64,000 bases of DNA from Actinoplanes aureus (GTDB lineage Bacteria; Actinomycetota; Actinomycetes; Mycobacteriales; Micromonosporaceae): contig NZ_JADQTO010000032.1 of NCBI RefSeq assembly GCF_015704865.1, forward strand, positions 1 through 64,000, in the 5' to 3' direction. The position numbers and the translations under genes were made by a program. Below the pieces are notes generated by a model. That model was not told the origin of the DNA, did no database searches, and worked only from the letters and a program-made list of their open reading frames with translations. Positions within the stretch are counted from its first letter, which is position 1. Each line of letters starts with the position of its first letter. Shown here piece after piece: positions 31,680 to 40,279 of the stretch.

Positions 31680-33185
31680 TTAGAGGTCGAGGGCGAACCG
31701 GAGGAAGTCGCCGGTGCGGAACTGGCCGGTGGTCGGCGCGATCGGTGCGGCCGGACGGAAGCCCGGGTTGACCTTCAGGTAGCCGCTCTTGTCGGCTTCC
31801 AGGATGCCGAGGATGACCTCGGTGATGATCCGGCCGCCGACCGGGCCCAGCCGCTCACCGGCGTGCGCCAGTTCGGCCTCCTTGAGCACGTAGAACCAGA
31901 GCGGCGCCTTGCCCTGCCAGCCCGGGTTCTGCGGGTCGGGGAGCCCGAGCTGCGCGTTGGTCAGCGGGGTGAGGCCCATCCGGCGCGCGACGTCCTGCCC
32001 GGCCGGCAGGCCGAGGCGCTTGCCGCGGATCAGGTTCCGCTCGGCCAGCGAGGGGCTGGTGCCGTCGCCGACCACGGTGGCCGGCAGGTTGAACAGCGGC
32101 AGCGACAGCTTGCCGTCGATGCGCCGGGCGGCGTTGCGCGGGGCGGCGGGCTTGCCGGGTACGTCGAAGAAGTGCCACCAGTCGATCTCGAGGCGGGCCG
32201 GGAGCGGGCGGTTGCCGCGTAGATCGCTGCCCTCGGCGCCGAAGATGGCGGCGAACGACGGCTGGGTATTGCGGCTGTTGAGCAGGTAGCCCGCGCGGAT
32301 CATGCTGTGCCCGAACCGGTACGCGGCGACCGAGTACTCGACCGGCATCATCGGCCGGTGCGGGTTCTTCGGCTTGTAGAACTCCCGCTTCACCTTGCCC
32401 TTGCCGTCCAGGAACCGGCCCACCACCTCGGGCCCGGCGACCTTGTCGAGGAAGTCGTGGACGATGAGCCACTGGAAGTGCCAGCGGGTCAGCCGTTGCG
32501 CCTCGGCCAGGTTGCCGGCCAGCCCGGTCGCGAGGCACCGGTTGTGGAACTTGGCGAAGGCCAGGTGCAGCTGGGCGATGATCAGGTTCTCGTCGTTGCG
32601 GGCGTCGCCGAGGATGGCGCTGCCGTCCGGCCGCCGCGGCAGGTCGTCGACCCCGTTGGCGTTGCGGACCACCCGCATCCGGGTGCGGTCGGCCTCGTAC
32701 AGGTCCGGGTCGGTGGCCGGGCCTTGGCCGTAGAGCGAGCCCAGGTCGAACAGCGGCGTGTCGAAGTTGGTGAGCGCCTGCGGATCGGCCTGCTGCTCGG
32801 GCAGCGGAGTCCGGTCCAGCGTCATGTCGTGGTCGATGAACTGGCCGAGGAAGGTGAAGCCGGCCGGGATGCGCCGATTGTCGAAGTCCGGAACGTTCGG
32901 CCCGGACGGCTCACCCATCTGGGCGGCCAGCGACTTGATCAGCTCGTCCGGCGGCGCGTACGCGGCCTCGTGCTTGAACATGATCCCGAAGCGGCCCTCC
33001 TTGTCCCGGCCCGCCTTCACCGCGATGTCACTGCCGCGCGTCCAGGCGGTCGCGTGCTTCCAGTCGGCGGGTCTGCCGGGTGCGGCGGCCGCGGCGCCCG
33101 GGCAGGTGCCCGCCGATACGGCGACCGCGCCCGCGGTGCCGGCGAGCAGGGTCCGCCGGCCCAGCCTGATGGAATCGTCGACCAT
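31680..33185 (-). CDS. Tat-exported animal-type haem peroxidase
   Basis: A 501-residue peroxidase of the myeloperoxidase/peroxinectin superfamily. ATG 33185 is chosen for its GAGGAG site. A twin-arginine signal (GRRTLLAGTAG) suggests folding with haem before export. The distal haem side is GQFIDHDMTLD with catalytic His about 119 and the Asp that can bind haem covalently. R-N-D-E-N at 196-200 gives the catalytic Arg and the second haem-linking Glu. The proximal His is about 293 in YRFGHSMIR. All key residues are present, so activity is likely. Such enzymes make hypohalous or pseudohalous acids. Confidence 0.9.
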   Translation of the reverse strand: MVDDSIRLGRRTLLAGTAGAVAVSAGTCPGAAAAAPGRPADWKHATAWTRGSDIAVKAGRDKEGRFGIMFKHEAAYAPPDELIKSLAAQMGEPSGPNVPDFDNRRIPAGFTFLGQFIDHDMTLDRTPLPEQQADPQALTNFDTPLFDLGSLYGQGPATDPDLYEADRTRMRVVRNANGVDDLPRRPDGSAILGDARNDENLIIAQLHLAFAKFHNRCLATGLAGNLAEAQRLTRWHFQWLIVHDFLDKVAGPEVVGRFLDGKGKVKREFYKPKNPHRPMMPVEYSVAAYRFGHSMIRAGYLLNSRNTQPSFAAIFGAEGSDLRGNRPLPARLEIDWWHFFDVPGKPAAPRNAARRIDGKLSLPLFNLPATVVGDGTSPSLAERNLIRGKRLGLPAGQDVARRMGLTPLTNAQLGLPDPQNPGWQGKAPLWFYVLKEAELAHAGERLGPVGGRIITEVILGILEADKSGYLKVNPGFRPAAPIAPTTGQFRTGDFLRFALDL

Positions 33186-33296
33186 TTTGTTCTCCTCTGG
33201 CGCGTGATGCCGGTATTGCAGTGCCAGGGAAGTTAACGGTCGGCGGGTACCCGCCGGGGCTGCTGCGGTGCCGCGTCTTGAATCCGGCCGGAACGG

Positions 33297-33322
33297 CCTA
33301 ACCCGACTCGGCGGACTGTTCC
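33297..33322 (-). promoter_or_regulatory. ECF-type promoter candidate for the peroxidase
   Basis: Read leftward: GGAAC (33318-33322), 15 bases, then GTTAGG (33297-33302). This resembles the GGAAC-N15/16-GTT pattern of ECF promoters. It would give a leader of about 105 bases to ATG 33185. An exact 16-bp palindrome (33241-33256) lies in that leader. Confidence 0.35.
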
Positions 33323-33369
33323 CCAAACGGGGTCCGGGCCGCAACCGGCGACCGGTTACGGCGTTGCAC

Positions 33370-34620
33370 TCACGATGTCAGGGCGGCGCCGGTCAGCTTT
33401 CCGGCGCCACTGCGCATGGTCGCGAGGGCCGTCGCCGCGAGGGCGAGCGCGGCCGTGCCCGCCGCGCACCACATGATCGCCGCGAACGTGTGCGGTACCA
33501 GCCAGGCCACCACGACGAGCACCGCGGTGGAGACCCACAGTGGTGCCGACGGCCACTTCGCGCCGGCCGCTACCTGCGCGTTGACCAGCACGAACACCAG
33601 TGCGTAGAGGGCGCCGGTGAGGGCGAAGACCGGCGCGTACCGGCCCAGATCGACGTAGCCGGGACCGCCGGCGAACCGGAACGCCAGCCCGCCGGCCAGC
33701 GCGGACATCGCGATCAGCAGCGTTCCGGAGCCGGTGACCAGCCCGACCGCGATGATCAGCGCGCGCCGGCTGCCCTGTGCGAGCCGGGGCAGGGCCAGCA
33801 CGGTGACCACCTGCGGTGCCCACAGTGCACCCTTGGTGAGAACGGTCCCGACCGCGTACGCGCCGGAGGCGGCGGCCGGCAGGAGAGCCCGGGCGAGCAG
33901 CAGGTCGGCGTACGAGACGACCAGCATCGCGAGCGTCGCCGAACAGGCGGTGACCACGTGTCGCGCCGAGACGCCGCGGTCGCCGGGCGGGGAACCGGGC
34001 ACCCGCGCCACGGCGGTCAGCGCGACCGGGATGAGCAGCGACACCACCGTGGCGATCAGCACCGACCCGGTCAGCCCGGCGCCGAGCAGCAGGCCGGCGA
34101 CCAGCCCGCCGTACCGGCCGGCGGCCAGCACGGCCATGCCCAGGGCCAGACGCAGGAACCGTTCGTCGCCCTGCAACTGACCCAGCCAGCGGCCGGCCAC
34201 CACGATCGCACCGGTATATACGGCGAGCATCAGGGTCAGCTCGGCCGGCAGGTCGAGCACCGAGCCGGCGAGCGGCGCCAGCAGGGCGACCACCCCCGCG
34301 CAGACGGCGGCGGTGATCCACCCGACGTGCCGCGCGGTCGAGCCCGGATGCCGGGCCCGCTGCACGGCCACCGCGATCTGCAGGCCGGTGCCGGGCACGC
34401 TCGCGATCGCGACGATCGCCAGCACGGTCGCGAGGGCGCCGAGATCGGCGGCGTCCAGGCGGCGGGCGCCGAGCACCGGTACGACATAGCCGAGTCCACT
34501 GGTGACCGCGGTGGCGACGGCCACCGCGGCACCGGAGAGACCGATCCGCCGACCGTACTGGCTGCGGACCGACTTCGGGCCGGTTACAGCCGGCCCTCCT
34601 CGACCGCCTGCCTGATCCAC
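33370..34620 (-). CDS. Polysaccharide flippase-like membrane protein
   Basis: A 416-residue protein with 12 or more membrane helices, of the Wzx/MATE-like oligosaccharide transporter type (VVPVLGARRLDAADLGALATV near the start, VSYADLLLARALLP mid-chain). GTG 34620 is preceded by GAGG. The gene overlaps the upstream epimerase by 37 bases, so translation is coupled. With the glycan genes upstream, it probably moves a lipid-linked sugar unit across the membrane. Confidence 0.8.
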   Translation of the reverse strand: MDQAGGRGGPAVTGPKSVRSQYGRRIGLSGAAVAVATAVTSGLGYVVPVLGARRLDAADLGALATVLAIVAIASVPGTGLQIAVAVQRARHPGSTARHVGWITAAVCAGVVALLAPLAGSVLDLPAELTLMLAVYTGAIVVAGRWLGQLQGDERFLRLALGMAVLAAGRYGGLVAGLLLGAGLTGSVLIATVVSLLIPVALTAVARVPGSPPGDRGVSARHVVTACSATLAMLVVSYADLLLARALLPAAASGAYAVGTVLTKGALWAPQVVTVLALPRLAQGSRRALIIAVGLVTGSGTLLIAMSALAGGLAFRFAGGPGYVDLGRYAPVFALTGALYALVFVLVNAQVAAGAKWPSAPLWVSTAVLVVVAWLVPHTFAAIMWCAAGTAALALAATALATMRSGAGKLTGAALTS

Positions 34621-35609
34621 GGGATCACCTCGTCGAGCATCGTGTCGAGTGACGTCTCGGCGGTGAAGCCGAGCACCTCGCGAGCCTTCGTCACGTCCGG
34701 CACCCGCATCGCCACGTCGTGCGCGAACGGCTCGTCGCTGACGTGGCGGAACGGCACATCGGGGCCCTTGATCTTGCGCCAGATGAGTTCGGCCAGCTCC
34801 AGAACGGTGGTCGACTCGGCCGTCGACAGGTTGAAGTCGTCATTGGTGGCCGCCTCGTGCTCCACCGCCGTGGCGATGCCGCGGGCCAGGTCACCGCCGT
34901 ACGTGTAGTGCCGCACCTGGTCGCCGCTGCCCAGCACGTGCAGCGGGTCCTGGCCCTTGAGCACCTTCTGCACCAGGTCGGGGACCACGTGCGACATGGC
35001 CAGCTTGACGTTGCCGGAGAGCACCTCGGCCGAGCCGAGCGCCCGGCCCTCGCCGACGCCGACGCAGTTGAACGGCCGGACGATCGTGTACGGCAGCTTG
35101 TACTGGTCCCACGCGGCCCGCGCGTAGTACTCCACGGCGAGCTTCTGGAAGCCGTACGACGAGACGGGCGGCGGGACCTGGAACTGGTCGCCCTCCTTGC
35201 TCGGCCACCGGTCGGTCGACTCGAACACCATCGACGACGACACGTAGGTGACCTTCTTGAGCCGTCCGCCGCGGTGCGCGGCGATCGCGGCGTCGCAGGA
35301 GGCCGCCATGATCCGCTCGTTCGTGGCGAGCAGGTCGTACGCGTACGCGTGGAAGTAGGAGATGCCACCGATCATCGCGGCACCGGCGACGAAGTGGTCG
35401 CAGCCGTCGAGCAGCCCGGTCAGCAGCTCCACGTCACGGGCGTCGCCCTCGACGAAGTGGTACCGCGGGTGGCTGTCGTAGCTATGCGTCACCGGGCCGT
35501 ACTTGGAGAAGTTGTCCAGCCCGACCACCTCGTGACCGCGGCCGAGCAACTCCTCGACCAGATAGCCTCCGATGAACCCGGCCGAGCCGGTGACCAGCAC
35601 CTTTGTCAT
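34584..35609 (-). CDS. NAD-dependent nucleotide-sugar epimerase/dehydratase
   Basis: A 341-residue extended short-chain dehydrogenase. The Rossmann motif is GSAGFIGGYL at residues 8-17. The catalytic S-S (VSSSMVFE) and Y-x3-K (SYGFQK) are present. The VRPFNCVGVGEG segment and the C-terminal ELAELIWRKI are as in UDP-sugar 4-epimerases and GDP-mannose 3,5-epimerase relatives. It makes a sugar donor for the adjacent GT2. The exact sugar cannot be told. Confidence 0.88.
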   Translation of the reverse strand: MTKVLVTGSAGFIGGYLVEELLGRGHEVVGLDNFSKYGPVTHSYDSHPRYHFVEGDARDVELLTGLLDGCDHFVAGAAMIGGISYFHAYAYDLLATNERIMAASCDAAIAAHRGGRLKKVTYVSSSMVFESTDRWPSKEGDQFQVPPPVSSYGFQKLAVEYYARAAWDQYKLPYTIVRPFNCVGVGEGRALGSAEVLSGNVKLAMSHVVPDLVQKVLKGQDPLHVLGSGDQVRHYTYGGDLARGIATAVEHEAATNDDFNLSTAESTTVLELAELIWRKIKGPDVPFRHVSDEPFAHDVAMRVPDVTKAREVLGFTAETSLDTMLDEVIPWIRQAVEEGRL

Positions 35610-36391
35610 GCCCGGGTGCCCTCCTTGTCGCGATCGGCCGGCGCGGCGTCCGGCCTCCGGGCCGCCCAGCGGGCGGCGAGCTGCTCGGCCGGCAACCGCC
35701 GGCCGAACGCGAAAAAGTACCAGCGCAGGTAACTCGGCATGAACCGGCCCAGGTCGAAGTGCGACTCACCGAGCTGGCGGTCCAGCCAGATGGTCGGGAT
35801 CTCCGCGACCGGGCGGCGCAGCCGGTTCGCCTTCGCGGTCAGCTCGATGCCGATCTCGAAGCCGGTGTTCGACTCGATGCCGACCTCGCGGACGAAATCC
35901 GTGTCGTACGCCTTGAAGCTGTTGGTGGCGTCCCGGGTGCCGACCCGGGCGAACCAGTGCAGCGTGCGCCCGGCCCACCGCGACGCCATCCGCTTGAACC
36001 GGGGGCCGCCGACCTGCTGCCCGCCGGGCATGTAGCGCGACGCCGCCGCGACCACCACGCCCCGGTCGACGAGCCGGGCCAGGTCGTCGATCTGCCGTGG
36101 GTCGTCGCAGCCGTCGGCCATGGTCACCACCGCCACCGGAGCCTTGGCCGCGTCGATCCCGAACCGGATCGCGTTGGCCGGCCCCCGCCCGTACGTGTTG
36201 AGCACGGTCCGCACCCGCGGATCCTTGCGCGCGATCTCCCGCGCGTACGGGATCGTGGTGTCCTCCGGCATGTCGTGCACGACGAGGATCTCCGCCGGCA
36301 GCAGCACCTCACGCAGGATGCGCTCGAGGTGTCGGACCACGCCCTCACCCTCGTTGTAGACCGGGATGACCACCGAGACCCGCGGCGTCAC
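35606..36391 (-). CDS. Family 2 glycosyltransferase
   Basis: A 261-residue GT-A transferase, starting at GTG 36391 in a GTGA overlap. VSVVIPVYNEGEGV opens the nucleotide-binding fold, VVTMADGCDDP holds the metal-binding D-x-D-like motif, and the acceptor loop follows (RYMPGGQQVGGPRFKR). It resembles dolichyl-phosphate mannose synthase-type enzymes but lacks added membrane helices. It is placed between dehydrogenase and epimerase genes. Confidence 0.87.
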   Translation of the reverse strand: MTPRVSVVIPVYNEGEGVVRHLERILREVLLPAEILVVHDMPEDTTIPYAREIARKDPRVRTVLNTYGRGPANAIRFGIDAAKAPVAVVTMADGCDDPRQIDDLARLVDRGVVVAAASRYMPGGQQVGGPRFKRMASRWAGRTLHWFARVGTRDATNSFKAYDTDFVREVGIESNTGFEIGIELTAKANRLRRPVAEIPTIWLDRQLGESHFDLGRFMPSYLRWYFFAFGRRLPAEQLAARWAARRPDAAPADRDKEGTRA

Positions 36392-37593
36392 ACCAGCACC
36401 CCCTGTCCGGTCAGGCCCCACATGTCGATCACCGGTTTGTCGGTGTCCAGCGTGGCGTAGTCGGGGTGCGGCGCCGCGATCACCAGGAGGTCCGCCCGTT
36501 TCAGCACATCGGGAAGAGACAGGAAGCGGTCGTCGACCACGTACGGATCAGTGCAGAGCGTCTCGCGCGCCTTCAACGTCAGGATCTTGCGCAGCTTGTA
36601 GGCCAGGCTGTCGCGGGAGTCGTCGCTGCCGCCCTTGAACGCCATGCCGAGGATGCCGACGCTCAGCTCGGCGAGGTTGAACCGGTCCTCCAGCCGGGAG
36701 ACCAGGTAGAGCGGGAGCCCTTCGTTGATCAGCATCGCGGAGTGGCCGAGCACGAAGTTGTTCCGGTTGAACGCCGCCAGCTGCATGGTGTCCTTGAGCA
36801 GGCACGGGCCGGCCGCGAACCCCGGCATCGGCAGGTCGTCGGCGCGTGGGTAGTCGTGGGTGACCGCGTGCCGGATCCGCTCGAAGTCCAGGCCGAAATC
36901 GTTCGCCATCATCCAGAACTGGTTGGCCGCCGCGAACTTCAGATAGCGCCAGGTATTGGTGAACAGCTTCGCGAGCTCGGCCTCCTCCGGCTCCAGCCGG
37001 ACGATCGAGTCGGTCAGGTGCCGGAACAGTTTCTCGGCCCGGTCCAGCGCCTGCGGGGTACGCGCGGCGACGATCTGCGGAAGCGTGAAGAGCTCGGTCA
37101 TCGCCTTGCCCTCAGCGATCCGCTCCGGGCAGAACGCCACGTCGACGCTGAGGCCCCGGCTGGTCAGCAGCTTCTCGGTGAGCGCGGTGACGCCCGGGTA
37201 GACGGTGCTGCGCAGCACCACGAGCTGGCCGTCGCGCAGGTGCTCGACGCAGCGCTCGATGGCCCGCGGAACCGCGCCCAGATCGGGGTTGAGGTGCTCG
37301 TCCACCGGCGTCCCGACGACCACGACCAGCGAGTCGGCCAGGCCGACACTGCTCGGATCGGTGGAGGCCCGCAGCCGGCCGGCGGCCAGTGCCTCGGCGA
37401 GTGGCTCCGCCGCGCCGGCCTCGGCGAACGGCAGTGTCCCCGCGTTGACCCGGTCGACGGCGGTGGCGTCGATGTCGTAGAGCACCACCGACAGGCCGCG
37501 CGCGGCCAGCGCGATGCCCAGTGGCAGGCCGACTCGTCCGCACCCGCCGACCACGCAAACGTCCACGCCGGGGGCGTGCACTGTCTCGGTCAT
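36388..37593 (-). CDS. Nucleotide-sugar dehydrogenase (UDP-Glc/ManNAc DH family)
   Basis: A 401-residue three-domain dehydrogenase. The N-terminal NAD fold begins VCVVGGCGRVGLPLG. The catalytic Cys is in GPCLLKDTMQLA, with TNTWRYLKFAAANQF and the VGILGMAFKGGSDDSRDS C-terminal domain. The enzyme oxidises a UDP-sugar at C6 to the uronic acid form, feeding the downstream epimerase. It is the first gene of the leftward glycan operon, divergent from FkbM. Confidence 0.9.
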   Translation of the reverse strand: MTETVHAPGVDVCVVGGCGRVGLPLGIALAARGLSVVLYDIDATAVDRVNAGTLPFAEAGAAEPLAEALAAGRLRASTDPSSVGLADSLVVVVGTPVDEHLNPDLGAVPRAIERCVEHLRDGQLVVLRSTVYPGVTALTEKLLTSRGLSVDVAFCPERIAEGKAMTELFTLPQIVAARTPQALDRAEKLFRHLTDSIVRLEPEEAELAKLFTNTWRYLKFAAANQFWMMANDFGLDFERIRHAVTHDYPRADDLPMPGFAAGPCLLKDTMQLAAFNRNNFVLGHSAMLINEGLPLYLVSRLEDRFNLAELSVGILGMAFKGGSDDSRDSLAYKLRKILTLKARETLCTDPYVVDDRFLSLPDVLKRADLLVIAAPHPDYATLDTDKPVIDMWGLTGQGVLV

Positions 37594-37667
37594 TTCGCCT
37601 CACAATCCCCGCCAGGCTCCAGCGTGTGTGCAGGTTACTCGTGAGTCAACCTCGGGTCTAGCCATCC

Positions 37668-38453
37668 GTGTCTGAGCGGCTATGGTTCGTCACCATGGCA
37701 GGAACGCCGTCCACCCAGCTGAGCTCGCGTATCGCCGCGGCGCTCCCTCCGCGCGCTCTGGCCGCTGCCGTGCGCGTGGTCTACCCGCGAGTCGAGCCGG
37801 AACTGGCCCGACTCGCCTCGTACGTCCCGCGCTGCGGGACCGCCGTCGACGTCGGAGCCTGGTACGGACCGTGGACGCGTGGCCTGCGCCGGATCGCCGA
37901 TCGGGTCGTCGCCGTGGAGCCCACGGCCGAACTTGCCGGCTGCGTGTCCGCCGCCTACCCGGACGTCCGGGTGATTCAGGCGGTCGCGTCGGACCATTCC
38001 GGCACGGCCGAGCTTTTTCTGCCATCCGGCGGTCCGGGCACCGGCACGTCCTCGATCGAGCACGGCGTCGGCGAGACGGTCACCGTCGCCCGGGTGACCC
38101 TCGACGAGCTGGAACTGACCGATGTCGGCTTCATCAAGATGGACGTCGAGGGTCATGAGATGCCGGCGCTGCTCGGCGGCGAGCGGACCATCCGGCGGGA
38201 CCGGCCGTTGCTGCTGGTCGAGCTGGAGGAGCGGATCCAGCCGATCCAGCCGGTTCTCGACCTGCTCGCCGGCTGGGGCTACCAGCCGTTCGTGATGCCG
38301 GACGACCGATGGCTGCCGCTGGCCGGTTTTGACCTCATCGAGCACCAGCGCGGCGCGCTCGAGCGGGTGGACCAGAGCTTCGTCCGCCGGGTGGTGCGGC
38401 CCGAGCCACGCTACGTCAACATGCTGCTCTTCCGGCCGGAGCCGGCCCGGTGA
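37668..38453 (+). CDS. FkbM-type methyltransferase
   Basis: A 261-residue SAM-dependent methyltransferase. GTG 37668 opens the frame; ATG 37695 is an equally good start. Motif I is VDVGAWYGPW, followed by VAVEPTAELAG and FIKMDVEGHEMPALLGG, the FkbM signature (K-D-V-EG-E). The enzyme probably methylates a sugar hydroxyl of the envelope glycan. First gene of the rightward arm; its stop overlaps the next GTG (GTGA). Confidence 0.85.
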   Translation: MSERLWFVTMAGTPSTQLSSRIAAALPPRALAAAVRVVYPRVEPELARLASYVPRCGTAVDVGAWYGPWTRGLRRIADRVVAVEPTAELAGCVSAAYPDVRVIQAVASDHSGTAELFLPSGGPGTGTSSIEHGVGETVTVARVTLDELELTDVGFIKMDVEGHEMPALLGGERTIRRDRPLLLVELEERIQPIQPVLDLLAGWGYQPFVMPDDRWLPLAGFDLIEHQRGALERVDQSFVRRVVRPEPRYVNMLLFRPEPAR

Positions 38454-40279
38454 GGGCGGGGCGGCTCGCCAGAGTCGATCCGATCAGCGCGGTCGCCGGT
38501 CTGCTGATCGCGGCGAGCGTCGTGTGGCGGGGATCGATCACGGTTCGCGGCTATCTCACGGTCGACGACTTCCCGATCCTGGCTCAGGCCGACGCGTCCG
38601 CGCTGACGCCGGGGCACCTGGTCGCGCTCTACAACAATCACTTCATGCCGGCCGGCCGGTTGATCGTCTGGATCACCGAGCGGCTGACCGGGTACGAGTA
38701 CTGGCCGTACGCGACCCTGATGCTGCTCACGCAGATCGCCGTCGGTGTGGCGTTCTACCTGCTGCTGCGGCTGATGCTCCCGTCCAGCTGGGCGCTGCTC
38801 GTCCCGCTGAGCCTGTTCCTCTTCAACCCGATGACCCTCGAGGTGACCGCCTGGTGGGCGGTCGGGATCAACCTGCTGCCGATGCAGCTGACCATGATCC
38901 TCGCGCTCTACGCCCACGTCCGCTATCTGCGCTCCGGCGATCACCGCCACCTCGCGACGATGGCTCTGGTGATGGTCGCCGGCCTGCTCTTCTTCGAGAA
39001 GGCGCTGTTCATCGCGCCGTTGCTCTTCCTGGTCACGCTCTGCCTCTACGCGCCGGGCGGTCCGGTGCGCGCGCTGGTCACCACGGTTCGGCGATGGTGG
39101 CCGTCCTGGGCGGTGCTGGCCGGGATCTCGCTGGTCTACCTCGCCGCCTACCTGGGCATGTCGAACGGCTCGGCGCTGCGCACGCCGTCCTCGGCCGGTG
39201 AGGTCGGCACGTTCTTCCGGCAGTTCTACGGCGAGTCCCTCGCGCCCGGCCTGCTCGGCGGCCCGTGGGTCTGGCTCGACGCCGGCGACGGCACGGCCAT
39301 CTCCGCGCCGCAGCAGACGGCCCGGTGGCTCTCCTGGGCGCTCGTCGCGCTGCTGATCGGCGTGACGATCTGGCTGCGCCGGTGGGTCGCGGTGCGGGCC
39401 TGGACCTTGCTCCTGCTCTTCTCGGCCCTGGCGTCCGGCCTGATCGCGGCGACCCGGCTGGGTTCGGCGCTCAGCGGCGTCTCCGGGCTGGTGCCGCGCT
39501 ATCTCGGTGACGTCATACTGGTCGCGGCGCTCTGCGTCGGTGTCGCGGTGTGCGGGCTACGGCCGCTGGAAGCGGACGCCGAGACGGAGGACGACCTCGT
39601 GCCCGCGCCGCTGCGGGCCCGCACTCAGCCCGTCGTCGTCGCCCTCACCACCGCTGTGGTTCTGCTCATCGCGAGCAGCGTCTACAGCGGCACCGGCTTC
39701 GCCGCCGACTGGAGAATCAAGGCCGGGCGCGACTACCTGCGCACCGCGCAGGCCGACCTGGCCGTCGCCGAGGCAGGCACGGTTTTCATGGATCAGCCTG
39801 TTCCGGAGGCGGTGGTGCCCTCACTGTCGTATCCGTGGAACATGCAGTCGAAGTTCTTCGGCCCCGTGGAGAACGGGCCGATGTTCGTGACCGAGGCCCG
39901 CAAGTTGTCGATCTTCGACGAGGCCGGTCACGTCCGTCCCGCCTGGGTGAACGGGGTGAAGGCGCGGCCCGGGCCGATAAAGGGCTGCGGTTACCGGGTC
40001 ACCGGCGGCCGCACCGTCCGGATCCCGCTGGCCGCGGAGGCGACCGACTACTGGCAGGTGGTGCGGATCAGCTACCTCAGCGACCGCGACACCACCGCGA
40101 CGCTCCAGGTCGGGCGGCACGACCCCCGCTCGTTCGACGTGCATCGCGGCCTCAACGCGATGTTCCTGCTGATGCTGGTCGAGGGTGACGAGGTGGTGCT
40201 CGACGTGCTCGACCGTCGCGCCAACCTCTGCACGGACGAGATCGAGATCGGCGCTCTGGTGCCGCAGCCGGCGGGGTGA
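38450..40279 (+). CDS. Multi-spanning GT-C-like membrane protein
   Basis: A 609-residue protein with about 9-11 membrane helices in the first 440 residues and a periplasmic C-terminal domain of about 170 residues. The first loop contains YLTVDDFPILAQ, with the acidic pair GT-C glycosyltransferases use after helix 1. The FFEKALFIAPLLFLV and GLVPRYLGDVILV helices follow. The C-terminal domain is beta-rich (VQ-like sandwich segments). GTG start overlaps FkbM. The sugar donor would be polyprenyl-linked. Confidence 0.75.
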   Translation: MRAGRLARVDPISAVAGLLIAASVVWRGSITVRGYLTVDDFPILAQADASALTPGHLVALYNNHFMPAGRLIVWITERLTGYEYWPYATLMLLTQIAVGVAFYLLLRLMLPSSWALLVPLSLFLFNPMTLEVTAWWAVGINLLPMQLTMILALYAHVRYLRSGDHRHLATMALVMVAGLLFFEKALFIAPLLFLVTLCLYAPGGPVRALVTTVRRWWPSWAVLAGISLVYLAAYLGMSNGSALRTPSSAGEVGTFFRQFYGESLAPGLLGGPWVWLDAGDGTAISAPQQTARWLSWALVALLIGVTIWLRRWVAVRAWTLLLLFSALASGLIAATRLGSALSGVSGLVPRYLGDVILVAALCVGVAVCGLRPLEADAETEDDLVPAPLRARTQPVVVALTTAVVLLIASSVYSGTGFAADWRIKAGRDYLRTAQADLAVAEAGTVFMDQPVPEAVVPSLSYPWNMQSKFFGPVENGPMFVTEARKLSIFDEAGHVRPAWVNGVKARPGPIKGCGYRVTGGRTVRIPLAAEATDYWQVVRISYLSDRDTTATLQVGRHDPRSFDVHRGLNAMFLLMLVEGDEVVLDVLDRRANLCTDEIEIGALVPQPAG

